Below, piece by piece: positions 38,197-46,323 of a DNA stretch of 64,000 nucleotides. Made by a program: the position numbers and the translations under genes. Under the pieces are notes generated by a model. That model was given only the letters and a program-made list of their open reading frames with translations. It searched no databases and was not told the origin of the DNA. The stretch comes from Myroides sp. NP-2. Its GTDB lineage: Bacteria; Bacteroidota; Bacteroidia; Flavobacteriales; Flavobacteriaceae. The DNA is taken from the NCBI RefSeq assembly GCF_014145665.1, contig NZ_JACHTD010000006.1, positions 1 through 64,000 on the forward strand. The letters are read 5' to 3'. Positions within the stretch are counted from its first letter, which is position 1. Every line of letters starts with the position of its first letter.

Positions 38197-38879
38197 ATAT
38201 CTAATAAGGTATTGACTTGTGGCAAAGTTAAGGGAACTGGTTTGCGGTGTTCGTTGTAATAGATAACATCCATTCCCACATTTTGCGCTCCTTCGATATC
38301 TGCCAATAGATTGTCTCCAATCATAACTGTGTCTTCCACTCCTACTTTAGCTAATTGCAAGGCATAGGCAAAGATTTTGGCGTCTGGCTTTTTTACACCC
38401 GCTAGTTCAGAATTGGTTACCGTTTGAAAGAAACCATCAATTCCCGAGTTCTTGATCTTACGCGCCTGAACTTGATCAAATCCATTGGTGATAATATGTA
38501 ACCTATACTTCTCGTGGAGGTACTCTAGGATTTCAACTGCACCATCGAATAGGTAATTGTGGTTGGGAAGATAATGCAAGTACTTATCTCCCACTTCCAG
38601 CATGCGTTCTGTCGATGTGGTATACTCCAACAACTCAAAGGTATCTCGGATTCTACCAATGCGCAATTCCGCTTGAGATACTTGATTAAGACTATAGCGA
38701 TCCCAATAATTTGCATTAATATCGACATAATGCTCTAAGAACGCTTCAATAGTAAAGGGCAATTTCATTTCGTCTAGCACTTGCTCGAAAGCTAAAGCAG
38801 AATTCTTTTCAAAATCCCACAAAGTATGATCAAGGTCAAAAAATATATCCGTTTTATGTTCAAACTTTTTTAAATACAT
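38181..38879 (-). CDS. YjjG family HAD nucleotidase
   Basis: Haloacid dehalogenase-fold phosphatase of 232 residues. Motif I is FFDLDHTLWD with Asp15 and Asp17. Motif II is IITNGFD and motif III/IV is VKKPDAKIF...VMIGDNLLADIEGA. YjjG enzymes dephosphorylate (often non-canonical) pyrimidine nucleoside monophosphates. The substrate is inferred from similarity only. It has a TATTTTTG -7 element at 38904-38911 and ends inside the rarA terminator hairpin. Confidence 0.88.
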   Translation of the reverse strand: MYLKKFEHKTDIFFDLDHTLWDFEKNSALAFEQVLDEMKLPFTIEAFLEHYVDINANYWDRYSLNQVSQAELRIGRIRDTFELLEYTTSTERMLEVGDKYLHYLPNHNYLFDGAVEILEYLHEKYRLHIITNGFDQVQARKIKNSGIDGFFQTVTNSELAGVKKPDAKIFAYALQLAKVGVEDTVMIGDNLLADIEGAQNVGMDVIYYNEHRKPVPLTLPQVNTLLDIKSLL

Positions 38880-38903
38880 CCGTTTTATTTCTTAGTATGA
38901 GTA

Positions 38904-38911
38904 CAAAAATA
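38904..38911 (-). promoter_or_regulatory. -7 element of the nucleotidase gene
   Basis: The minus strand reads TATTTTTG, 24 bases before the ATG. The -33 box is not recognisable. Confidence 0.45.
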
Positions 38912-38936
38912 CGCATTTTGAAAAAAAAGGGACACC

Positions 38937-39677
38937 TTATAAGGTACCATGATCTGCAAAACTATAATAATCATATTCGGTAATGATGAAATGATCTAAA
39001 ATAGAGATATCCATAATCTTACCTGCTTCTTTAATTTTCTTGGTGATTTGGAAATCCGCTTCACTAGGTTTGAGTTTTCCTGAGGGATGATTATGAACGA
39101 GAATAACGGCTGTTGCTTGTTTTTCTATGGCTAGTTTAAACAGTATTCTCAAATCCACAATTGTTCCTGTGACACCTCCTTTACTGATGTTTACTGTATC
39201 AATGCATTGGTGACTGATGAAGGGATTCTCTTTATTGGCGACAACAGCACGAACGCGATTGGCGTTGTTTAAAAATATGACCCAGAACTCCTCATGGGTT
39301 AGTTCTCCTAGTTTGGGTTGCATCAATTCAAATACATCTTGACTACAACTAATTTTATTTTGATTCACGGCATCTGCCCTTCGTCTACGTTGCCCAAGTT
39401 CTAGCGCGGCAACGATTGCAATTGCTTTGGCTTGACCGATACCTTTAAACTGTTGCAAGTTCGAGACGGATTGTTTAGCCAATTCGGACAGGCTGGTATC
39501 AAAGTTCGCTAAAATCCGTCGACTGAGGTCAATTGCGCTTTCGTTTTTATTTCCCGAACCGATTAAAATGGCAAGCAACTCCGCATCACTAAGGGAGTTT
39601 TTTCCTTTGAGGAGGAGCTTTTCTCTTGGGCGATCATCTTCTGCCCAGCTGGAAATAGGTTTTCTGATGGCTGACAT
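38937..39677 (-). CDS. radC: RadC family protein (JAB domain)
   Basis: RadC/UPF0758 protein of 246 residues. An N-terminal helix-hairpin-helix-like region (LSDAELLAILIGSGNKN and LQQFKGIGQAKA) precedes a JAB1/MPN+ domain. The metal motif is complete: His195 and His197 (VHNHPSG) and Asp208. A role in DNA repair was withdrawn for the E. coli protein, and the biochemical function is unsettled. It is not associated with a mobile element here, so it is the chromosomal copy. Confidence 0.93.
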   Translation of the reverse strand: MSAIRKPISSWAEDDRPREKLLLKGKNSLSDAELLAILIGSGNKNESAIDLSRRILANFDTSLSELAKQSVSNLQQFKGIGQAKAIAIVAALELGQRRRRADAVNQNKISCSQDVFELMQPKLGELTHEEFWVIFLNNANRVRAVVANKENPFISHQCIDTVNISKGGVTGTIVDLRILFKLAIEKQATAVILVHNHPSGKLKPSEADFQITKKIKEAGKIMDISILDHFIITEYDYYSFADHGTL

Positions 39678-39769
39678 TATCTTGCGGTTTTTACTCTTTC
39701 AACCTCTACAAAAAGCAGTCCTAAAAAACGAAAAGAAACCTCAACTATTCGTTTATTCAATATTCTCTA

Positions 39770-39805
39770 TAAAAAAATCCTTTCGTTGAAAGGATTTTTT
39801 TTTTT
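39770..39805. terminator. Terminator of mpl
   Basis: The stem AAATCCTTTC...GAAAGGATTT has a 3-base loop, an A-run on one side and thirteen T on the other. It terminates mpl on the minus strand. Confidence 0.88.
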
Positions 39806-41158
39806 TTATATTGTTTGAACGTAGGCATTCAAATCTAACCCGCCATAATCTCCAGAACTCATAAATAACAATACGCTATTTTTTAATTCCAGTGTTTTGA
39901 TAAATGCTTTAAAGTCTTCCGCATTGGTATAGGTTGTCAAAGATGGTAAGGCGAAGGCCTCTTGCATTTGAGTTGCAGGAATCTCTGGCATGCGTTTGAT
40001 TTTTAAAGCTTCTAAGGAATAGAAAACTACAGCTTGATCTGCAGGGTCTAAACTACCTTTGTATTCAGTTAAGAAATCAGCATTCAAGCTGCTATAGGTA
40101 TGCAATTCTAAACAAGCTACTAGCTTTTTGTCTGGGTATTGTTCGCGAACTGCCTTCATTGTTGCTTTTACTTTACTTGGCGAATGTGCAAAATCCTTAT
40201 AGACCACTGTAGTATTGCTGTCATACAATTTTTCTAAACGTTTAGAAGCGCCTTTAAAACTGGTAATAGCATCATAGAAATCATCTTCGTCAATTCCCAT
40301 ATTCTGACATACCCATTTAGCACCACTGATGTTATTGATGTTGTGCTGACCAAACACCTCTAAGGGCATCGGTCCTTCGGAAGTCACTAAATAAGCAACT
40401 CCATCAACAATCTCATTTTCTAGGGTTGTATACGGGATTTTGCGAATTGGATTGCTACTTTCTTCAGCTATTTGTTTGACGATTTCATCTTCTTCGTTGT
40501 AAATTAGAATGCCGCCATTGGTAATTTTATCAATAAAAATGCGGAACTGATCCACATAGTTCTCCATCGTTGGAAACACGTTAATATGGTCCCAAGCAAT
40601 ACCGCTCAAGAGAGCGATATTGGGTTCATATAGATGAAATTTCGGACGTCGATCAATAGGAGAAGAAAGATATTCATCGCCTTCAATGAGGATGAAATCA
40701 TTTTCATTAGTTAGGTTCACCATACGATCAAATCCCTCCAGCTGTGCTCCTACTAAATAATCCACTTCGACGCCATGGTAATTTAACACGTGCAACACCA
40801 TCGAAGTAATGGTCGTTTTTCCGTGAGAACCTCCAATGACTACACGGGTTTTATTCTTGGCATGTTCATAAATAAACTCGGGATAGGAATAGATTTTCAG
40901 GCCTAACTCTTTAGCTTTGATCAACTCGGGGTTATCTTCTTTGGCATGCATACCCAAAATCACAGCGTCAATTGCCGGTGTAATTTTTTCTGGATACCAA
41001 CCTTCTGTTTCGGGAAGTAGTCCTTGCTTGGCTAATCTCGTTTTAGAGGGTTCAAAAATAGCATCGTCACTTCCTGTAACAACATCTCCTTTTGCATGTA
41101 AGGCTAAGGCAAGATTGTGCATGGCACTTCCCCCTATTGCGATAAAATGTACGCGCAT
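39806..41158 (-). CDS. mpl: UDP-N-acetylmuramate:L-alanyl-gamma-D-glutamyl-meso-diaminopimelate ligase
   Basis: Mur-ligase family enzyme of 450 residues that recycles the cell-wall tripeptide by joining it to UDP-MurNAc. The N-terminal Rossmann segment is VHFIAIGGSAMHNLALAL. The ATP loop is GGSHGKTT (109-116). The central domain has EGDEYLSSPIDRRPKFHLYEPNIALLSGIAWDHINVFPT, and the C-terminal domain has VVYKDFAHSPSKVKATMKAV. These distinguish Mpl from MurC. It stands alone away from mur genes, as is usual for a recycling enzyme. Confidence 0.94.
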   Translation of the reverse strand: MRVHFIAIGGSAMHNLALALHAKGDVVTGSDDAIFEPSKTRLAKQGLLPETEGWYPEKITPAIDAVILGMHAKEDNPELIKAKELGLKIYSYPEFIYEHAKNKTRVVIGGSHGKTTITSMVLHVLNYHGVEVDYLVGAQLEGFDRMVNLTNENDFILIEGDEYLSSPIDRRPKFHLYEPNIALLSGIAWDHINVFPTMENYVDQFRIFIDKITNGGILIYNEEDEIVKQIAEESSNPIRKIPYTTLENEIVDGVAYLVTSEGPMPLEVFGQHNINNISGAKWVCQNMGIDEDDFYDAITSFKGASKRLEKLYDSNTTVVYKDFAHSPSKVKATMKAVREQYPDKKLVACLELHTYSSLNADFLTEYKGSLDPADQAVVFYSLEALKIKRMPEIPATQMQEAFALPSLTTYTNAEDFKAFIKTLELKNSVLLFMSSGDYGGLDLNAYVQTI

Positions 41159-41409
41159 TATATATCTTTTTTACGTCGATTCTTATTGGAGGATAAAATT
41201 ACAATTTTATTACTAAAAAAACAGAATACATTTTCGAATGCCGGTACAAAATCTGTCTTCCTTTCAGTAATTTACAAGTAGCCTCTAGTCGTAGTTGTTG
41301 CTATATACCTATCCATCTCGTTGGTATTTCTGCTGTCTTCTTATACCTAGGTGTTCACAATTTTGGTGCAAATTTGCTTTTCACTAAAGAATTGAGACAA
41401 AATATATCG

Positions 41410-41417
41410 TATTTTTG
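41410..41417 (+). promoter_or_regulatory. -7 element of the DUF4190 gene
   Basis: TATTTTTG lies 25 bases before the ATG at 41443. A TTG 15 bases upstream is closer than usual for a -33 box. Confidence 0.4.
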
Positions 41418-41442
41418 CTAAAATTTATATAAAAATCACCCT

Positions 41443-41895
41443 ATGAACAATTACAATCCACCACCAGTACCGCCACAAAAAAGTGAGAGCAACACGCAAG
41501 TATTGGGTATTTTAGCTCTTGTAGCAGGGATCATTGCTTTACCTTCTTCTTTTATTCCGTGTTTTGGACTTATAGCGCTTATTGTTTCAGTTGTCGCCAT
41601 TGTATTGGGGATCTTAACTATCTCCAGTGCTAAGAAACACAACGAAGCAAAAGGGTTAGGAATAGCTGGGCTTGTGCTTGGAGGCATCAGTTTTATTATT
41701 ATACTCGCTTGGGGAGCATTCTTTGCTACTGCTGCCAATGCTGTAATTAATGATCTCAACGACATACAGAATGAGATTGAAAGCCTTAATCAAGACGATT
41801 ATACCCCTTATTACGAGGAGGAATATAACGAAGCAGAAGATTCACTTCAAGGGCAAGGTGAGGTATACTATTTAGACGAGCAAGTAGCAGAATAA
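41443..41895 (+). CDS. DUF4190 domain-containing membrane protein
   Basis: Inner-membrane protein of 150 residues. A proline-rich cytoplasmic start (MNNYNPPPVPPQKSES) leads to two membrane hairpins. The first is about 23-60 (LGILALVAGIIALPSSF...AIVLGILTI) and the second about 71-101 (GLGIAGLVLGGISFIIILAWGAFF). The stretch between them, SSAKKHNEAKGLGIAGLVLGG, is typical of DUF4190. The last ~45 residues are very acidic (YYEEEYNEAED). The function of the family is unknown. A second small membrane gene starts 2 bases after its stop. Confidence 0.8.
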   Translation: MNNYNPPPVPPQKSESNTQVLGILALVAGIIALPSSFIPCFGLIALIVSVVAIVLGILTISSAKKHNEAKGLGIAGLVLGGISFIIILAWGAFFATAANAVINDLNDIQNEIESLNQDDYTPYYEEEYNEAEDSLQGQGEVYYLDEQVAE

Positions 41896-41897
41896 GG

Positions 41898-42269
41898 GTG
41901 AACAACTATAAGATAATTAACTGTATTTTTTTTGTTTTAATGCTCTGTCTATGGGGGTATATTTTCTGGCTTACTACAGCTACCTCAACCGCTTTCAGTA
42001 TTCGTTCTTCTTGTGAGGGACTCCCTGAAACCTTATGTAGAAGCAGAGGCCTAACACGAGATTTTATGGCGTTAATACAAGGAAAAAAAGACTTAATCAA
42101 CCCTTATAGCTATTCGATTTTTCTCTTTTTTATTTATGTAAGTATAAGTAGGGGACTATTAGTTCTGCTTCCTATATCTTATTATAAAAAGGGACTATTA
42201 TATGTCGATCTCCCCTTGTTATCTATTTTCTTTTTATACGCATTTATCCCCTTATTGGGAATTATTTAA
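41898..42269 (+). CDS. Small hypothetical membrane protein
   Basis: I recognise no family. The 123-residue product has three hydrophobic segments (about 7-28, 73-92 and 101-121) and three cysteines, two of them in the loop SSCEGLPETLCRS. It uses a GTG start, 2 bases after the DUF4190 stop codon, so translation is probably coupled. It begins MNNYK, echoing MNNYN of the upstream gene. A terminator hairpin follows at 42304. Its reality rests on the tight spacing and the clean membrane pattern; it could be lineage-specific. Confidence 0.6.
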   Translation: MNNYKIINCIFFVLMLCLWGYIFWLTTATSTAFSIRSSCEGLPETLCRSRGLTRDFMALIQGKKDLINPYSYSIFLFFIYVSISRGLLVLLPISYYKKGLLYVDLPLLSIFFLYAFIPLLGII

Positions 42270-42303
42270 AAAACATACAAGAGGCTGTCCAAAAGGCCTA
42301 AAA

Positions 42304-42338
42304 ACAAAACCCCTTCTTTTTTAGACGGGGTTTTTTCA
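42304..42338 (+). terminator. Terminator of the two small membrane genes
   Basis: The arms AAAACCCC and GGGGTTTT are joined by a 12-base interior that can extend the stem, followed by TTTT. It lies 35 bases after the second stop codon. Confidence 0.75.
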
Positions 42339-42590
42339 TTGTCTATCCCGATTGTGCGGATTTTTACTCCTGAGGTAAAAATAGTTGTTTCAATCTATAG
42401 AACAAGCTCAACAAAATACAAAGCAACGGATATTCATAGTGCCTATTTCATCCCCCTAACAACAGTTAGACGGATAGATGAAGGCCCAGGGAACAAATCT
42501 GCACCATCGGACAAAGAGCTTTGTATTTACATGAATTTAGACGAAAAAGAAGGGGTAGTTTCTTGCAGTAAAACGGAAAGAGGTTGGATT

Positions 42591-42623
42591 TTGTTCGAGT
42601 CTTGTTCGAGTCTTGTTCGAGTC
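42591..42623. repeat. Three tandem copies of TTGTTCGAGTC
   Basis: An 11-base unit is repeated three times without change. A near-inverted form (GACCCGAACAAG) occurs about 55 bases further right, near 42678-42689. Confidence 0.85.
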
Positions 42624-42879
42624 AGCTTCGGTAAATCGGGGTTTATCCCAAGTAAATACGCATGTCTATCGAAGAAGACCCGAACAAGAGTAAAACCAAA
42701 CAACACAAACAACTAAATAACAGCTTTTTGCATTGTTTGGTTGTGCTCTTGTTTTGCAAATAATGGAAAAACAAGGAAGGGAGTATTGCAGGTTAATTTT
42801 GAATGATGTAGGTGTGTAGCTTGTGAATAACAAAGTACGATTGTTAAAAATAGTAATCAGGACGAGACAGTACAGCACA

Positions 42880-42910
42880 AAAAAACCCCATCTAAAATTA
42901 GATGGGGTTC
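42880..42910 (-). terminator. Terminator of the S46 peptidase gene
   Basis: The 12-bp stem AACCCCATCTAA...TTAGATGGGGTT has a 2-base loop, with an A-run that becomes a T-run on the minus strand. Confidence 0.88.
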
Positions 42911-42953
42911 TATGTTGTTAGGCTTTTCAGAAAGCCTATATTGATGTGTTCAG

Positions 42954-45107
42954 TTATTTTACAACATTCATTTCATCCACAATGTGTTTTGCATCAGCAA
43001 ATTTGTCGATGATGAATAGTACATAACGGATATCCACGTTGATTGTGCGTTGTAATTCTGGATCATAGATTACGTCTCCAGCCATTGCTTCAATGTTACC
43101 ATCAAAAGCCAAACCAATCAACTCTCCTTTTCCATTCAATACAGGTGAACCTGAGTTACCTCCTGTAATATCGTGGTTTGTTAAGAAGTTTACAGGTAAG
43201 TGACTTTGTTTATCAGCATACACTCCGTAATCTTTTGCATTATACAAGTCGATTAATTTTTGTGGAACGTCAAACTCTTCATCTCCAGGAATGTGTTTTG
43301 CCACAGTCCCTTTTAGCGTAGTGTACCAGTTTTCTTTTGCATCATTTACTTTTTCTCCTCTTGGCAAGTCTTTTACTGTACCATAAGTTAGGCGTAAAGT
43401 AGAGTTTGCATCTGGATAGTATTTTCCTTCTGGGTTACTTTTTCTAACACCGTCAACGAACAAGCGATAAGCTTTTTGGTATTTGTCTTCTAATAGAGCT
43501 AACTCGTCACTTTTTGCGCGGTATTGTTCCATAATTGCAACCGAAAGTTTCAATAGTGGATCGTTTGCAATAGTTGTATTTGTTGGGTTCGCTAAGAAAG
43601 CTTCAATTTTCGATTTGTTTACAAAAACACTTTTTTCAAAAGCTTCGTTTACGAATTTTTGGAAATCACCGTTATACTCTTTTTGGATTTGAGCGATATA
43701 AGGCGCGATTGCATAACCCTCCGATTTTGTAGCATACAATTCTAATTGTTTCGCCAACATTTCTTTTTCTAAAGCCTCGTTTTGTCCTTCATAGATATCC
43801 TCTATATAAGCGATAAAATCATCATGCATTTCAGCTCTTTTCTTATCATCACCAGCAGCATAAGCTTCTAATCCACCTGACAAGCGGTATGGTGTAGCAG
43901 CTAAAGCTGAAGTACGCAATAAGGTCATCAAGTAATTATCGTGACGTGCTTTTGTATTAGTTGCTTTATAGAAAGCGTTGATATCAGCGATTACGTTACC
44001 GTATTTTGCTTTATTTTCTTTTTTATTTGCCCATTTTTGGAACTCGTTTTCTGCTTTGGTTTTTGTTGCAACCGTTTGGTGTTGATTTAATGCATCAATC
44101 ATCCCTTGTCTGTTTTTCCAGTAGTTTGCAACACCTGCATATTTAGAGGCATAGTTCAGACGCACAGCGTCATCTTGTCCCATGTATTTTTTCATTACGT
44201 CCATTCCCAATCTTGAACCTTCAACCCAAGCTGGATAAGCGTATTTAATATTTTGTTCAACTCCTTGTGCAGGCATCCAACGGTTTGTTCTACCTGGGTA
44301 TCCCAAAATCATAGAGAAGTCACCTTCTTTGATTCCCGCAATCGAAACAGGTAATACGTGTTTTGGTTTCATTGGAACGTTATCAGCAGCATATTCAGCA
44401 GGGTTTCCCTTTGCATCTGTATATACGCGGAACAAAGAAAAATCTCCTGTGTGGCGTGGCCATTCCCAGTTGTCAGTATCTCCACCGAATTTACCAATGC
44501 TATTTGGTGGGGTACCTACTAAACGAACGTCGTTAAAGTCTTCATAAACGAAGTAGTAAAACTCATTACCTTGAAAGAATGACTTTACAGATACAGTATA
44601 TCTACCATCACCGTCGTTTTCTTTTTGAATTTTAGCAATCTCTTGGTTGATTGCTTTTTCTCTATCAGCTTCAGACATTTTATCATTTACCACGCTCAAG
44701 ATACGTTTTGTAACGTCATCCATGCGCACGAAGAAACGTACAGATAATCCTTTTGCAGGGCGTTCTGCTGCTTTGTCTTTAGCCCAAAATCCATTGGTTA
44801 AAATATCATCTTCTGGTGTTGATAAGCTCGCTATCTTATCGTATCCGCAGTGGTGGTTAGTTAAAACTAATCCTTGATCTGAAATGATCTCAGCTGTACA
44901 TCCACCATCAAACTGAACAATTGCATCTTTCAGCGAGTGGTTATTGATGCTGTAAATTTCTTCAGCTGTAAGCTGTAATCCCATTTTTTCCATATCGCGT
45001 TGGTTCAAACGCTCAAGGAACATTAAAAACCACATTCCCTCGTCTGCCTTAACTTTGATCGGCGCTACAAGTAAAAAAGCGGTCAGTAATAGAACGATTT
45101 TTTTCAT
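42954..45107 (-). CDS. dpp7: S46 family dipeptidyl-peptidase, DPP7 type
   Basis: Exported serine exopeptidase of 717 residues that removes dipeptides from the N-terminus of peptides. The signal peptide ends VKA (about residue 21), and the mature protein starts DEGMW as in S46 enzymes. The catalytic triad is the His in TNHHCGY (85-86), Asp222 in GDFSLFR and Ser652 in GGNSGSPV. Residue 670 (LAFDG) is glycine. The equivalent in P. gingivalis DPP11 is Arg673, which selects acidic P1 residues, so this enzyme should prefer hydrophobic P1 like DPP7. It acts in the periplasm and is a single gene. Confidence 0.92.
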   Translation of the reverse strand: MKKIVLLLTAFLLVAPIKVKADEGMWFLMFLERLNQRDMEKMGLQLTAEEIYSINNHSLKDAIVQFDGGCTAEIISDQGLVLTNHHCGYDKIASLSTPEDDILTNGFWAKDKAAERPAKGLSVRFFVRMDDVTKRILSVVNDKMSEADREKAINQEIAKIQKENDGDGRYTVSVKSFFQGNEFYYFVYEDFNDVRLVGTPPNSIGKFGGDTDNWEWPRHTGDFSLFRVYTDAKGNPAEYAADNVPMKPKHVLPVSIAGIKEGDFSMILGYPGRTNRWMPAQGVEQNIKYAYPAWVEGSRLGMDVMKKYMGQDDAVRLNYASKYAGVANYWKNRQGMIDALNQHQTVATKTKAENEFQKWANKKENKAKYGNVIADINAFYKATNTKARHDNYLMTLLRTSALAATPYRLSGGLEAYAAGDDKKRAEMHDDFIAYIEDIYEGQNEALEKEMLAKQLELYATKSEGYAIAPYIAQIQKEYNGDFQKFVNEAFEKSVFVNKSKIEAFLANPTNTTIANDPLLKLSVAIMEQYRAKSDELALLEDKYQKAYRLFVDGVRKSNPEGKYYPDANSTLRLTYGTVKDLPRGEKVNDAKENWYTTLKGTVAKHIPGDEEFDVPQKLIDLYNAKDYGVYADKQSHLPVNFLTNHDITGGNSGSPVLNGKGELIGLAFDGNIEAMAGDVIYDPELQRTINVDIRYVLFIIDKFADAKHIVDEMNVVK

Positions 45108-45161
45108 AATTATATTAGTATGTTACTTAGTTGTGCGAAGATAGTTTAATAAACAAAATAA

Positions 45162-45566
45162 TTAATCCTTATCCTCATCAATTTTATTGTTATTTGTCTT
45201 GGGATGAATGTTTTTCCCTTCGTGTTCTTTGGGGTTATCGAAACCATATCGGTCTTTCAATTCGTCAATTACGGAGCGATTCCACAATTTTATTCCGGTC
45301 ATATAAGCAGTTCTAGCGATTAAGAATGCGGCGACTGGGGAAGTGATGAACAAGAAAAACACAATGGCAAATACTTTGGTCGTAATTGAAAACTCGGAGA
45401 AGTGAATTGCCGCTGCCCCTAGAATACAACCGATCCCCAGGGTTGCTGCTTTAATGGTGATGGAAAGTCGGGTATAGAAATCGGGCATTCGAAAAATACC
45501 GATGGAGGCAATTAGGATAAAAATAGCACCTAATGTACTCAATATCATGATTAGTATATCAGTCAT
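45162..45566 (-). CDS. mrpG: Na+/H+ antiporter subunit G
   Basis: MrpG/MnhG/PhaG, 134 residues from the preferred ATG at 45566. The frame is open six codons further up. Three membrane helices occupy about residues 3-23, 34-56 and 64-90, followed by a hydrophilic tail rich in Lys, Asn and Asp. The start lies inside the end of mrpF (8-base overlap), which indicates coupling. It is the last gene of the seven-gene antiporter operon, and no strong terminator follows before the S46 gene. Confidence 0.92.
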   Translation of the reverse strand: MTDILIMILSTLGAIFILIASIGIFRMPDFYTRLSITIKAATLGIGCILGAAAIHFSEFSITTKVFAIVFFLFITSPVAAFLIARTAYMTGIKLWNRSVIDELKDRYGFDNPKEHEGKNIHPKTNNNKIDEDKD

Positions 45567-45834
45567 CTCTTTCTCTTTTATCAAGGTAAAACGAAAAGGC
45601 TACTGTACTCAAGAAGGCGATCAGCGCCATAATCACAGCAACATCTAAAAATATAGGGTTATTGGCGATCAAACTAAACAGTCCAATAAATCCAACACCT
45701 ACGGTTATCAGTAAATCAATAGCCACTACACGATCAACTACAGCAGGTCCTTTTAAGAATCTAATAAAGATCAGAATCAAGGACAGGCAGATGATGGGCA
45801 TCACTACGTATATCAAATAAGTTTCTACTGTCAT
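45559..45834 (-). CDS. mrpF: Na+/H+ antiporter subunit F
   Basis: MrpF/MnhF, 91 residues with three membrane helices (about 5-25, 35-55, 60-82) and the segment FLKGPAVVDRVVAIDLLITVGVGFIGLF, typical of the family. The stop of mrpE overlaps its start by 4 bases, and mrpG overlaps its end. It works only as part of the Mrp complex. Confidence 0.93.
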   Translation of the reverse strand: MTVETYLIYVVMPIICLSLILIFIRFLKGPAVVDRVVAIDLLITVGVGFIGLFSLIANNPIFLDVAVIMALIAFLSTVAFSFYLDKRERDD

Positions 45835-46316
45835 CGTAAAATAGCTAAGAGTTTCATTTCTGTTCTTTCTTTCATGCGTTGGATAAATTTATCTTTATCT
45901 TTCAAATACATGGTATGAATAAAGATATGGCTTTTATCATCAGCAATATCGATTACCATGGTTCCTGGAGTTAGGGCAATAATATTGGCTAACATGGTAA
46001 TTTCAAAATCTGTTTTTGCATCGATTTCGTATTTTATAATTCCTGGGGTGGTGTGGTAATTGGGTGTGATCACATCAATTGCCACTTGTAAGTTGGCTTG
46101 CAACATATCCACGAAGAAATAGAAGGCAAAAACAATAATTTTGGGTACGCGATAAAAGTATTCTTTATCGGCCTTATTGGAGGAGGTTTTGGTCAACATC
46201 CAGAGGATAAAAAACCCAGCTACACCTCCAAAAAAGAAATTGGCATAATTTAGCTGTCCGGTTAGGGCCACCCAAACAAACGTCAACAGGATATTAAGTA
46301 AAAAGTATTTTAGCAT
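45831..46316 (-). CDS. mrpE: Na+/H+ antiporter subunit E
   Basis: MrpE/MnhE, 161 residues. Two or three N-terminal membrane helices are followed by a cytoplasmic domain with the family segment TLLANIIALTPGTMVIDIADDKSHIFIHTM (here TMLANIIALTPGTM). It starts 7 bases after mrpD and overlaps mrpF. Confidence 0.94.
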   Translation of the reverse strand: MLKYFLLNILLTFVWVALTGQLNYANFFFGGVAGFFILWMLTKTSSNKADKEYFYRVPKIIVFAFYFFVDMLQANLQVAIDVITPNYHTTPGIIKYEIDAKTDFEITMLANIIALTPGTMVIDIADDKSHIFIHTMYLKDKDKFIQRMKERTEMKLLAILR

Positions 46317-46323
46317 GTTTTCG

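Larger units (their letters stand above)
42270..42953. other. Gene-poor spacer with short repeats
   Basis: After a terminator at 42304-42338 there is an open frame at 42339-42716 that I do not accept as a gene. It has no recognisable domain, and three tandem 11-mers interrupt it. The segment GAGGCTGTCC at 42281-42290 resembles ends of some insertion sequences but has no partner. The spacer ends in the terminator of the S46 peptidase gene. Confidence 0.6.

Noticed and set aside
42281..42300. Insertion sequence end
   Set aside because: Only one short motif resembles an end. No inverted partner, target duplication or transposase was found.
42339..42716. 125-codon open frame on the plus strand
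   Set aside because: It has no recognisable domain, begins inside a terminator region and includes three tandem 11-mers. The opposite strand is also partly open across the repeats, as expected for repeat DNA.
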